39,203 nucleotides of DNA, taken from assembly GCA_964539665.1 (NCBI GenBank), contig CAZIKB010000057.1, positions 1 to 39,203 of the forward strand, in the 5' to 3' direction. Both the position numbers and the translations under genes were made by a program. The first letter of the stretch is position 1. The number at the start of each line of letters is the position of its first letter. This DNA is from CAZIKB01 sp964539665. Lineage in GTDB: Bacteria > Zhuqueibacterota > Zhuqueibacteria > Oceanimicrobiales > Oceanimicrobiaceae. This document shows positions 15,961-24,403 of the stretch, in pieces. The notes beneath the pieces are model-generated. The model did no database searches, was not told the DNA's origin, and worked only from the letters and a program-made list of their open reading frames with translations.

Positions 15961-16393
15961 CATCCATAACCTTCATTCTCACGAGGTTGATTCAGTCATA
16001 ATTGAAAAACTTGCTCAGAAACTTTGGGAGAATGAAGCTAAAAAAGATGCACAGATTGATATCATACTGGTTAATGATAATTACATTCAACAATTAAACA
16101 CTAAATTTTTAAATGAAGACTCGGTAACAGATGTTATTGCTTTTCCGCTAACTGAAGGCATAGACTCATTTTTTGAAGGCGAAATATATATTAATCTTGA
16201 CAGAGTATCAGAAAATTCGCAAATGTATGATACAAATTTTGACGAAGAGTTATACCGGATGGTCCTACACGGATTTCTACATTTTATTGGCTATGATGAT
16301 AAATGTGATGCAGGTAAACAATCTATGACAGAACGTGAAAATTACTATTTAGGCTTGGCTCGTCAAAGCGGCTATCAACTGGGACAAAAGTGA
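15941..16393 (+). CDS. ybeY: Endoribonuclease / rRNA maturation factor YbeY
   Basis: YbeY is a zinc-dependent RNase for 16S rRNA 3'-end processing and 70S quality control. The 150-residue protein has the SVTDVIAFPL segment (about 61-70) and the metal motif HGFLHFIGYDD (H110, H114, D120). The canonical third ligand is His (HGxLHLxGYDH); here it is Asp, a form I recall from Bacteroidetes-type YbeY proteins. The start is TTG (15941 or 15944), inside the end of the preceding gene; no ATG occurs before residue 95. The length is normal. It sits in its classical neighbourhood between the HD phosphodiesterase and CorC/HlyC genes. Confidence 0.9.
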   Translation: MLKILTNIHNLHSHEVDSVIIEKLAQKLWENEAKKDAQIDIILVNDNYIQQLNTKFLNEDSVTDVIAFPLTEGIDSFFEGEIYINLDRVSENSQMYDTNFDEELYRMVLHGFLHFIGYDDKCDAGKQSMTERENYYLGLARQSGYQLGQK

Positions 16394-16502
16394 GCTAAAG
16401 CGCCTGATGTTTGAAGTATATATAGTTATATTGGAACTGCTATTAAAACTAAACTTAAATGTATAATTAAATTATTAACAAAAATAAGGTTAAAGCAAAC
16501 TC

Positions 16503-17816
16503 TTGGAAACAGATCCATACCCATTATATATTCTGATTTTTATGTTTGTACTGGCGCTTTCTGCATTTTTTGCCGGAACCGAAACCGCTTTTTTATCACT
16601 TTCTGATTTCGATAAAAAAGCGCTCAAAAAAAAAGCTACAAAGCGCTCGCAGCGTACACTTAAATTGTTAGGCAACTCTAAAACATTATTAGTTTCATTA
16701 AAACTGACGTCCATAGTTGTTAACACCGCTCTTATTTGTCTCAGCATTCCTGTCTCGCAATTCACTGCAAGGTTGTTTGGAATTCCTTTTGGTTTTGCAT
16801 TACTCTTTGTGATAGGATTAATTGTCATAACATTATTTCTAATCAATGAGATTTGGGCCAACTTAATTATTCTCAGCCATAACCAGGGTTTTGCTGAATT
16901 TGTGTCATTCCCCATTATGTTCTATTTTAAACTTACCTATCCGATTGCAAATTCAATTGCAAAAATTCTAACACACCTATCCATAAAATTTGATGTGCTT
17001 AAGAAAAATAGATTTTTAAATAGAAATAAAATTATGGCCATGGTAGAAAATGGTACTGAAGGGAGTAATCTTGAGGACAGCGAACGAGCAATGATCCATT
17101 CAATCTTTGAATTTGGTGATACTCAGGTTCACGAAATTATGGTACCAAGAATAGACATGGTATGTGTGGATAATAATATTATTTTAGAAGATTTAATAAA
17201 ACTAATCAAAGAAAAGGGCCACAGCAGAATACCTCTGTACAGTGAAGGTATAGATAATATTTTAGGCGTCATCCATGCGAAAGATCTTCTTCGCATCATT
17301 GATGAGAGTCCGGATAAAATAGACTTGAATGCTTTGGCACGGCCAGCATACTTTGTTCCGGAAAACAAAATATTGCATTATTTGCTGAAAGAATTTCAAC
17401 AAGAAAAATCTCATATGGCCATAGTGGTAGATGAATATGGAGGAACAGCCGGCTTGGTCACCCTGGAAGATGTAATAGAGGAAATTGTTGGAGATATTCA
17501 GGATGAGTATGACCAGGAGTCCCCGCTATATCGAAAATTGGATGAAAATACTTTCTTGATAGATGCAAAAATTGATTTGCATGATTTAAATGATATACTT
17601 GAATCAAATTTGCCAACTGAAGGTGAATATGAAAGTTTAGGCGGTTTTATTTTAAATCAGACTGGTTATGTTCCCGAAGAAAAGGAAGTATTAGAATATA
17701 ACCGCTATAAATTCGTGATTGAAAAAATAGACCGCAATCGAATTATTTTGGTAAAAGTATCAAAGATTATCAACAAGTTAGAAAATGAGTTTAATTCAAT
17801 TGAAGTTGAAAAATAG
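16503..17816 (+). CDS. CNNM/CorC/HlyC family transporter-like protein
   Basis: A 437-residue protein with an N-terminal CNNM/DUF21 membrane domain (about 5-190, including FFAGTETAFLSLS), a cytoplasmic pair of CBS domains (about 205-330, with IMVPRIDM and MAIVVDEYGG) and a C-terminal CorC_HlyC domain (about 345-430, with YESLGGFI). Members are linked to Mg2+/Co2+ efflux or resistance and are often mislabelled hemolysin. The start appears to be TTG at 16503: the next ATG (16543) would cut into the first helix. The Shine-Dalgarno is weak (AAGG, poorly spaced). A gap of about 110 bases separates it from ybeY. Confidence 0.85.
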   Translation: METDPYPLYILIFMFVLALSAFFAGTETAFLSLSDFDKKALKKKATKRSQRTLKLLGNSKTLLVSLKLTSIVVNTALICLSIPVSQFTARLFGIPFGFALLFVIGLIVITLFLINEIWANLIILSHNQGFAEFVSFPIMFYFKLTYPIANSIAKILTHLSIKFDVLKKNRFLNRNKIMAMVENGTEGSNLEDSERAMIHSIFEFGDTQVHEIMVPRIDMVCVDNNIILEDLIKLIKEKGHSRIPLYSEGIDNILGVIHAKDLLRIIDESPDKIDLNALARPAYFVPENKILHYLLKEFQQEKSHMAIVVDEYGGTAGLVTLEDVIEEIVGDIQDEYDQESPLYRKLDENTFLIDAKIDLHDLNDILESNLPTEGEYESLGGFILNQTGYVPEEKEVLEYNRYKFVIEKIDRNRIILVKVSKIINKLENEFNSIEVEK

Positions 17817-17850
17817 AGTATAAACAAGATTTGCAAAAATGCATTCACTA

Positions 17851-18030
17851 CCGTACACTTTTTCCTTTTTCTCTTTCTTTATCTCATTCTGCCAATTTTT
17901 AAGCGGGAATCCATTGGATAACTGCCAAAGGTATGTCCGATAATCCCGACATTCATTATTATTACATAAAAGGAAAGTCGGGACGGGTATGACATTTTGT
18001 GATAAAAAGTGAATTTAAAAAAGTGTACGG
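17851..18030. repeat. 180-bp element with 13-bp inverted termini
   Basis: CCGTACACTTTTT (17851-17863) and AAAAAGTGTACGG (18018-18030) are perfect inverted copies. Inside, TCCCGAC and GTCGGGA form a second inverted pair. There is no ORF. It could be a small non-autonomous mobile element. I see no convincing target duplication. It fills most of the 315-base gap between the CorC-like gene and the promoter at 18056. Confidence 0.5.
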
Positions 18031-18055
18031 AAGCAAGAAAATACAATATTTTTAA

Positions 18056-18084
18056 TTGACAAAAAAAATAAATTTCATTAATAT
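18056..18084 (+). promoter_or_regulatory. Promoter of the membrane protein-galT unit
   Basis: TTGACA at 18056-18061, a 17-base spacer and TAATAT at 18079-18084. The expected start is near 18091. An ACTGACATTTTA copy lies at 18104-18115 within the short leader. Confidence 0.65.
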
Positions 18085-18131
18085 GGGCAAGAATAAATTA
18101 TCAACTGACATTTTAATTTGAGAGGGGAAAA

Positions 18132-19331
18132 ATGGTGACTATGCGTTTTAAAGTAATCGATATGTTTCGCTCCAATCGGCTTGCTTTGAGCCTCCAGAGA
18201 ATTTGGATTCAATTTGTTGGACTGATTGTTGGATACATTGGATATTATATTTTAACCGTTTTAAGTCTTTATCTGGCAGGACTAAATTTTACTCAAATAT
18301 TATCCCAATATGGTTTATTCCCCTGCCTGTTCATTTTAGACATTCCGATTGGTTTGATTTCCAAAATCGTGTTTTCAGCAGGTTGTATTTATTTAGTAAT
18401 AGTCTTATTAATCACCAACACGGCGGTGTCGCGAGCTGTTTTCATGGTTTTGCGCGGTAATAATTTTTACACATGGCGAGAAGCATTTGCTTTTGCAATT
18501 AAAAAAAGCGGCTCAATTATTCTAACACCTGTGGTAATCGGAATGTTAATTATTGCCTTTATAATTGGCGCCTGGGTAATTGGCATGATTGGAAGAATTC
18601 CTTTTATCGGAGAATTAGGAATTTCTTTCTTTTCAATTATATGGCTCTGCGCTTCATTGGTTGTAGTTTTTTTAGTGATAGTGACAGGTGTGGCCATAAT
18701 TTTAACTCCAGCAATTCTGGCAACTACAGAAGAAGATTCTTTTGAAGCCATCTTTCAAAGTTTTTCCACCACCTGGAGCCAGCCCTGGCGCATAGTTATA
18801 TATGAAGGCATAGCCGGGGGATTGAGTATATTGGGATTCCTGGTTATGGCGATTTTGATAAAATGTGCCTTTGTATTAATGAATAATCTGCTATCTTTTT
18901 CCATGCAAGACGCTTATATAAACATGGCCACTCAAGCTCAATATTTGCTACAAAGCTGGACATTAAAATTGGAACCAATCCTAAGCCGGGTTTTTGGGGA
19001 ATTGAAGCAATACTTCTTTTTTGCGCGTGATTTTATTCCTCTTGAACTTTCACCAACTCTTAATATTTCTGCATACCTGGTAGCTATTAATATGATGATT
19101 GTAGGTGGTTTGATAATATCATATTTATTAGCAACCTTTAATTCAGGTAATACCATTATGTATCTAATTTTTCGAAAAATAAAAGACGATGAAAATTTAC
19201 TTGAACGACAAGATAGATATTCAGAAGAACAAATAGATGACGATATTGATAAGAAAGAACATGACAAAACAATTAATGATATCGTAAAAAGTGATGAAGC
19301 CTTAGAGTCCAGTATAGACGATAAAGAGTAA
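18132..19331 (+). CDS. Polytopic membrane protein with acidic tail, function unknown
   Basis: A 399-residue protein with roughly seven hydrophobic segments between residues 25 and 345. A cytoplasmic-like tail of about 50 residues is rich in Asp, Glu and Lys (LLERQDRYSEEQIDDDIDKK region). The pattern TPAILATTEEDSFEAIFQSF (about 197-216) resembles membrane families in which a helix pair is followed by an amphipathic stretch, as in DUF4013/YciC-type proteins, but I do not recognise a specific family. The start has GAGAGGGG upstream and a good promoter. It ends 24 bases before the galT-like ATG and is probably co-transcribed with it. The protein at 35652 has a similar build but a basic tail. Confidence 0.7.
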   Translation: MVTMRFKVIDMFRSNRLALSLQRIWIQFVGLIVGYIGYYILTVLSLYLAGLNFTQILSQYGLFPCLFILDIPIGLISKIVFSAGCIYLVIVLLITNTAVSRAVFMVLRGNNFYTWREAFAFAIKKSGSIILTPVVIGMLIIAFIIGAWVIGMIGRIPFIGELGISFFSIIWLCASLVVVFLVIVTGVAIILTPAILATTEEDSFEAIFQSFSTTWSQPWRIVIYEGIAGGLSILGFLVMAILIKCAFVLMNNLLSFSMQDAYINMATQAQYLLQSWTLKLEPILSRVFGELKQYFFFARDFIPLELSPTLNISAYLVAINMMIVGGLIISYLLATFNSGNTIMYLIFRKIKDDENLLERQDRYSEEQIDDDIDKKEHDKTINDIVKSDEALESSIDDKE

Positions 19332-19355
19332 GATAGAATTGTGAAGGAGACAATA

Positions 19356-20417
19356 ATGGACATTAATCAATTTCGACGTAATCCAATTACAGGGCAATGG
19401 TCTATTATTGTTCATGGAGAATATGACCTTACTGAGCTGATAACCAATAAAAAATCCAGGAAAAATGCAATAGGTGAACAAAGAAGTCTCCATTGCCATT
19501 TTTGTACTGGTTATGAAACTGAAACTCCACCTGAGATATATTCAATTCGGAATAATAGTTCAACGAAAAATGAACCAGGCTGGTCTGTTCGTGTCATCCC
19601 TGATAAACAACCATTTTTGCAAATACACGGGGATTTAAATAATCGCGGAGTTGGACTCTACGATATATTAGACGGCATTGGCGCCCATGAATTAGTAGTC
19701 GAGTCTCCCAAACATGACCTGCAGCTAATTAATATGGATATTAAGGAGATCGAGGTTGTATTATCCGTATACCGCGAACGTATATTAGACCTGAAAAAAG
19801 ATACGAGATTCAGATATGTACTTATTCATAAGAATTATGGTGAAGGGAAAAAAGATGTGGTAAACCATAGCCATTCACATATTATTGCAACACCCATAAC
19901 TCCTACACGCGTGAAAACTGAATTAATACAAGCGATGGAACATTTTAAATATAAAGAACGCTGTATATTTTGTGATATCATTAATCAAGAACTTTCCGAC
20001 AATAATCGAATAATTCTTCAAAATGATAAATTTATAGCTATAGCCCCCTTTGCCTCCCGTTCGCCATTTGAAGTTTGGATATTACCAAAACAGCATGAAA
20101 CCTTTTTCGAATGGAATACTGAACATGCTCCTTTAGCATCTATGGTAAAAGACATTTTACAAAAAATAAATGTCACCTTAATTAATCCAAATTATGTGAT
20201 GGTGCTTCACTCCGGCCCCAATCTTTCCACTGGAAAATTACGCGGTTATTGGAAAACGATAGAACGTGATTATCACTGGCACATTGAAATTACGCCCAGA
20301 TTTCGAGGCTTTACCAGTTTTGATGTCGGTTCAGGATTTCACATTAACGTTGTTTCTCCCGAAAATGCAGCTAAGATTCTCAGACTGGAAAAACCAATTC
20401 TGCCGGAAAAGACATAA
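19356..20417 (+). CDS. galT: Galactose-1-phosphate uridylyltransferase-like protein (GalT family)
   Basis: A 353-residue HIT-superfamily nucleotidyltransferase. Zinc-site cysteines C47 and C50 (HCHFC) precede the ETETPPEI motif. The catalytic segment is NHSHSH (H171, H173, H175), where the middle position corresponds to the uridylylated histidine of GalT, though the usual form is HPHxQ. A second CxxC pair (C203, C206) opens the C-terminal half, which ends with YHWHIEITPRF. I start at ATG 19356 because AAGGAGA lies just upstream; the GTG at 19341 precedes that site. The HxHxH form means a related activity such as ADP-glucose or Ap4A phosphorylase cannot be excluded. A glycyl-tRNA synthetase gene follows. 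Confidence 0.75.
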   Translation: MDINQFRRNPITGQWSIIVHGEYDLTELITNKKSRKNAIGEQRSLHCHFCTGYETETPPEIYSIRNNSSTKNEPGWSVRVIPDKQPFLQIHGDLNNRGVGLYDILDGIGAHELVVESPKHDLQLINMDIKEIEVVLSVYRERILDLKKDTRFRYVLIHKNYGEGKKDVVNHSHSHIIATPITPTRVKTELIQAMEHFKYKERCIFCDIINQELSDNNRIILQNDKFIAIAPFASRSPFEVWILPKQHETFFEWNTEHAPLASMVKDILQKINVTLINPNYVMVLHSGPNLSTGKLRGYWKTIERDYHWHIEITPRFRGFTSFDVGSGFHINVVSPENAAKILRLEKPILPEKT

Positions 20418-20512
20418 ATCGCAAGGACGCATTTTATTTATCTATATAACGTGATTGCTCATCACCACGGCGTGTCTGCAGATTACAATTAATAATTATG
20501 AAGGAGATTTGA

Positions 20513-21823
20513 ATGAGTAAACAACCATCTGACAATATTATGAGCAAGTTAGTTGCGCTGTGTAAAAGAAGAGGTTTTATTTTTCAGTCGAGTGAAATTT
20601 ATGGTGGTTTAGATAGCTGTTACGATTATGGACCTTTAGGAACCGAGCTGAAGGCAAATATAAAACAATTCTGGTTGAAGAGTATGGTTCAGATGCGCGA
20701 TGATATTGTTGGCCTGGATTCTTCGATTTTGATGCATCCGACGATTTGGCAGGCATCCGGCCACGTGGCAGGATTCTCTGATCCGATGGTTGATTGTAAA
20801 AACTGTAAAAGGCGCTTTCGGGCGGATGACATAAATATCGAAAAATGTTTGGTTTGTGGCGGTGAACTTACGCAAGCCCGGCAATTTAATTTAATGTTTA
20901 AAACCCACATGGGACCAGTTGAAGATGAAGCTTCGATCGTGTATTTAAGACCTGAAACTGCCCAGGGTATTTATGTTAACTATCAAAATGTTCTGCAGTC
21001 TTCACGGCAAAAGATACCTTTTGGAATCGCTCAAATTGGTAAAGCTTTTCGAAATGAAATAACTCCCCGTAATTTTATTTTTCGAACCAGAGAATTTGAG
21101 CAAATGGAGATGCAATTTTTTGTTAAACCCGGCAAAGACGAGGAATGGTTTGAATATTGGAAAGAGAAAAGAATTCAGTGGTACGATGAACTTGGAATAA
21201 AAAAAGAAAATTTACAATTCCATCAACACGGGCCGGATGAATTGGCTCATTACGCTTCAGCGGCATTCGATATCGAATATCAATTTCCTTTCGGTTGGAA
21301 AGAACTGGAAGGCATTCACAACCGAACGGATTTTGATTTGAAACAACATCAGGAATATTCGGGAAAGGATATGCAATATTTCGATGATGCCACCCGGGAG
21401 CGGTTCATCCCGTATATTATCGAAACCTCGGCTGGCTGCGATCGCACGCTTTTAACCTGCCTGGCGGATGCTTATGAAGAAGAAGATTTAAATGGCGACA
21501 CCCGAGTAGTCTTACATCTGTCCCCGAAGATTGCTCCGATAAAAGCTGGTATTTTCCCATTAGTAAAACGTGATGGCATGCCAGAATACGGACATAAAAT
21601 TACTGACAATCTGAAAAAGCACTTTATGGCATTTTACGATGAAGGCGGCGCTATCGGTAGAAGATACCGGCGCCAGGATGAAGCCGGCACCCCATTCTGC
21701 ATCACGGTTGATTCACAGACATTGGAAGATAACACGGTAACAGTCAGGGAACGTGATTCCATGAAACAGGAACGGGTTCCGAGTGATAATCTTTTGCAGT
21801 ATATAAGAGATAAAATTTCGTAG
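20513..21823 (+). CDS. glyQS: Glycyl-tRNA synthetase, dimeric (alpha2) type
   Basis: This class II aminoacyl-tRNA synthetase charges tRNA-Gly. The 436-residue protein begins with the family's SSEIYGGLDSCYDYGPLG (about 22-39) and has a zinc-binding insertion with CKNC and CLVC pairs (about 95-120). Class II motif 2 is FRNEITPRNFIFRTREFEQ-like, followed by the ETSAGCDRTLL motif 3 region and an anticodon-binding C-terminal domain (about 345-436). AAGGAG precedes the ATG. The length is near that of other bacterial alpha2 enzymes, and this type is distinct from the glyQ/glyS tetramer. About 95 bases separate it from galT. Confidence 0.95.
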   Translation: MSKQPSDNIMSKLVALCKRRGFIFQSSEIYGGLDSCYDYGPLGTELKANIKQFWLKSMVQMRDDIVGLDSSILMHPTIWQASGHVAGFSDPMVDCKNCKRRFRADDINIEKCLVCGGELTQARQFNLMFKTHMGPVEDEASIVYLRPETAQGIYVNYQNVLQSSRQKIPFGIAQIGKAFRNEITPRNFIFRTREFEQMEMQFFVKPGKDEEWFEYWKEKRIQWYDELGIKKENLQFHQHGPDELAHYASAAFDIEYQFPFGWKELEGIHNRTDFDLKQHQEYSGKDMQYFDDATRERFIPYIIETSAGCDRTLLTCLADAYEEEDLNGDTRVVLHLSPKIAPIKAGIFPLVKRDGMPEYGHKITDNLKKHFMAFYDEGGAIGRRYRRQDEAGTPFCITVDSQTLEDNTVTVRERDSMKQERVPSDNLLQYIRDKIS

Positions 21824-22072
21824 AAAGAGTCACAACATTTTTAGATAGAAATTTTGTACCCGCTCAAAATTTGAGGTAATATGGAGCTTTGCTAATCTTT
21901 CAAAGTTTAATAAAGCTGAGTTCCTATTATTTATTGAGGGGATACGAAATTTTACAGCAAGAATTAGAGGCTTGCTGAGCGTGACAGAAATCAGTGACAA
22001 CGATTTCCTAATAATACCCTTTCATAATTATTCTTAGGACACATTTTTACCACAATTAAAATTGAGGTTCTT

Positions 22073-23287
22073 ATGCCTGTTTTACAAGATCCAATGGCCA
22101 TCTTCGCCTTCTGTACCTGTGTCTGTGCTTTTGTTTTCTGGTCGACCAAACAAACATGGGCAAAAAAATTTTATAGTATCATCCCCTCCATTGTTTTGAT
22201 TTATTATCTTCCAACTTTCGCGACTACTTTTGGATTAATTCCTTCGGCTTCACCTGTTTATGGATGGATGCGAGATTATTTGTTACCGTTCAGCCTTTTC
22301 ATTTTGATGATCACAGCAGACATTCCAGCTATATTAAAGATTGGCCCGAAAGCTATTGTTATGATGTGTGTTGGTACCCTGGGGATTGTGATTGGCGGTC
22401 CAATTGCGTTTTTGCTATTCTCCCACTGGTTGCCACCTGATACCTGGAAAGGGCTGGCTGCTCTATCCGGCAGTTGGATTGGTGGCGGTGGCAACTTTGC
22501 AGCCATCAAAGAATCCGTGAGCGCCCCAGACAGCATTGTTGGTCCCATCATAATAGTTGATACAGCGGTTGGCTACACCTGGATGGGCGTTCTGCTTTTT
22601 CTGGCTAATTATCAGAAAAGAATTGATAAATGGAATGGCGCCAGTTCCGGTGTCCTGGAAGATATAAATAAAAGGCTAAAGGATTTCCAGGAAAGTCAGG
22701 TCAAACCAATTACTTTAGCCGATGCCTCCCTGACTATTGCTCTGGGATTTGTGGGCGCTGTGGTTTGTAATAAACTGGGTGAACTGATTTACGCTGTCAC
22801 ACATCCATTTTTAAGAGTAAACCTGCCGCAACTTGATTCGATATTCACTGGCTTCACCTGGATGGTTATTTTAATCTCTACATCAGGAATTCTACTTTCA
22901 TTCACACCAATGCGCCGTATTGAATCCGGTGGTGCCTCGAAATTAGGGTATGCCGCACTCTACCTTTTTCTTACCTCCATTGGCGCCAAGGCAGATTTAC
23001 ACGGTATTGTTGAAGCGCCTGTATTAATGCTTGTCGGTACAGTCTGGATTATTATTCATGTTGCATTTTTATTTGCGGGTGCAAGACTGTTCAAAGCTCC
23101 CATGTTTTTATTGGCAATAGGCAGTCAGGCTAATATTGGAGGTGCGGCCACTGCCCCTGTGGTTGCAGCTGCATACTATGAATCGATGGCTCCGGTTGGA
23201 CTGCTCATGGGTGTAATGGGCTATTTGCTTGGGAATTATGCCGGCTTGCTGTGCGCTTTTTTACTCAGGTTAGTAGGGGGCGGGTAG
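22073..23287 (+). CDS. DUF819 family membrane protein (YjcL-like)
   Basis: A 404-residue protein with about ten to eleven membrane helices. Its Gly-rich repeats (SGSWIGGGGNFAAIKE near 140 and ANIGGAATAPVVAAAYYES near 360) are typical of DUF819, a family resembling inverted-repeat secondary transporters. The two glycine-rich segments probably form the facing re-entrant elements of the two halves. The substrate is unknown, and family members are only annotated by similarity. GAGG precedes the ATG by five bases. It stands alone, with a 249-base gap upstream that shows nothing I can name and a dispersed repeat directly downstream. Confidence 0.85.
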   Translation: MPVLQDPMAIFAFCTCVCAFVFWSTKQTWAKKFYSIIPSIVLIYYLPTFATTFGLIPSASPVYGWMRDYLLPFSLFILMITADIPAILKIGPKAIVMMCVGTLGIVIGGPIAFLLFSHWLPPDTWKGLAALSGSWIGGGGNFAAIKESVSAPDSIVGPIIIVDTAVGYTWMGVLLFLANYQKRIDKWNGASSGVLEDINKRLKDFQESQVKPITLADASLTIALGFVGAVVCNKLGELIYAVTHPFLRVNLPQLDSIFTGFTWMVILISTSGILLSFTPMRRIESGGASKLGYAALYLFLTSIGAKADLHGIVEAPVLMLVGTVWIIIHVAFLFAGARLFKAPMFLLAIGSQANIGGAATAPVVAAAYYESMAPVGLLMGVMGYLLGNYAGLLCAFLLRLVGGG

Positions 23288-23296
23288 CAGCCTCAT

Positions 23297-23457
23297 GACG
23301 GTTATCCAGTTAGCTCAGCAAAGGCCATTAAATTGTCATTCCGAATCCGCTACGGCGGGTGAGGAGTCTGATTTCAGTCAAAATTGTGCTTATTCTCAAA
23401 GTCAGATTTCTCACTAATGTTAGAAATGACAGTAGCGGAGCAAAATGGATAACCATA
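23297..23457 (+). repeat. Dispersed palindromic element, copy A, with 9-bp flanking duplication
   Basis: About 155 bases from CGGTTATCCAG (23299) to ATGGATAACC (23453) form a long imperfect hairpin with inverted ends. It is flanked by the direct repeat CAGCCTCAT at 23288-23296 and 23458-23466, which looks like a target-site duplication. There is no ORF. It lies between the convergent DUF819 and nitrilase-family genes, and a closely similar copy is at 29105-29260. Confidence 0.75.
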
Positions 23458-23514
23458 CAGCCTCATCACTAATAGCTTGTTTTTACTGTTCAGCTATATA
23501 CAAAAACGTACAAC

Positions 23515-24318
23515 TCAAGCCTTGCAAAGTGGCGAGTAAAATTTCGGCCGGCGATCCGAAATGATATGATTTAAAGAAGTGATGTTTTTATCCCTGGCTA
23601 AATCGAGATTAATCTCCGTGATATAAAGGGCTTCTTTTTGCGAGGCTGCCCGATGAATTAATTCCCCTTTTGGTGCGACTATCTGACTTTTGCCGGTAAA
23701 TCGCAACTCACCATGAGGTCGCTTATCCGCTCCAAAACGATTAGCTGTTATTGCAAAGACACTGTTTTCCAGGCAGCGGGAAAGCATGGTTTGCTGGCAG
23801 TAACTCAACACCAGGTTGGAAGGGTGGCAAATTATATCCGCACCCAGAATGGTTAATGTACGCATCACTTCCGGGAAAATCCAGTCAAAGCAAATCATCA
23901 TGCCGATTTTGGCGCCACGAACCTCCTTTACTTCTAAGGCCGTATCACCTGGATCAAACCAGTGTTTTTCTTCGTTGAACGAATGCAGTTTTCGATAAGT
24001 GTGAATAATGCCTTCCGGACCGAGTAATAAAGCGCTGTTAAAAATTTTGTCCTGCTTCTTTTCAGCAAAACCTGTGACAAGGTAAAAATTATTTCCCCGA
24101 CACAGAGCGAGTAAACTTTCAATTGCTGATGAATTTTCCGGGTCTTCTGCAAGCGTTTTTACTTCATCACGATCTTTGAAATAATAACCAGTAAAAGTTA
24201 GTTCCGGCAAAACAATTAAATCAGCCTGAGCTTTACTGAGAGCTTTTATTACTTTTGTTAAATTTTTATCAATTTGACCGAAAAGAGGCCGGAATTGATA
24301 GAATCCTACTTTAAGCAT
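23515..24318 (-). CDS. Carbon-nitrogen hydrolase (nitrilase superfamily)
   Basis: A 267-residue cytoplasmic amidase-type protein with the complete catalytic triad: Glu39 (LPELTFTGY), Lys110 (YRKLHSF) and Cys143 (MMICFDWIFPE). The family hydrolyses non-peptide C-N bonds such as amides and N-carbamoyl groups. The closest general types are omega-amidase/Nit-like or N-carbamoyl amidases; the substrate cannot be read. AAGGAG precedes the ATG. Length is normal. It runs convergent to the DUF819 gene, with repeat copy A between them. The neighbouring minus-strand gene at 24404 encodes an unrelated, exported alpha/beta hydrolase. Confidence 0.9.
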   Translation of the reverse strand: MLKVGFYQFRPLFGQIDKNLTKVIKALSKAQADLIVLPELTFTGYYFKDRDEVKTLAEDPENSSAIESLLALCRGNNFYLVTGFAEKKQDKIFNSALLLGPEGIIHTYRKLHSFNEEKHWFDPGDTALEVKEVRGAKIGMMICFDWIFPEVMRTLTILGADIICHPSNLVLSYCQQTMLSRCLENSVFAITANRFGADKRPHGELRFTGKSQIVAPKGELIHRAASQKEALYITEINLDLARDKNITSLNHIISDRRPKFYSPLCKA

Positions 24319-24403
24319 ACATTTCTCCTTTATTGTTTTAAAACAATAAGGAATATAAAAAATAATTCATGATATTTCAAAGCATTTTAAATTTCAAAAA
24401 CCT

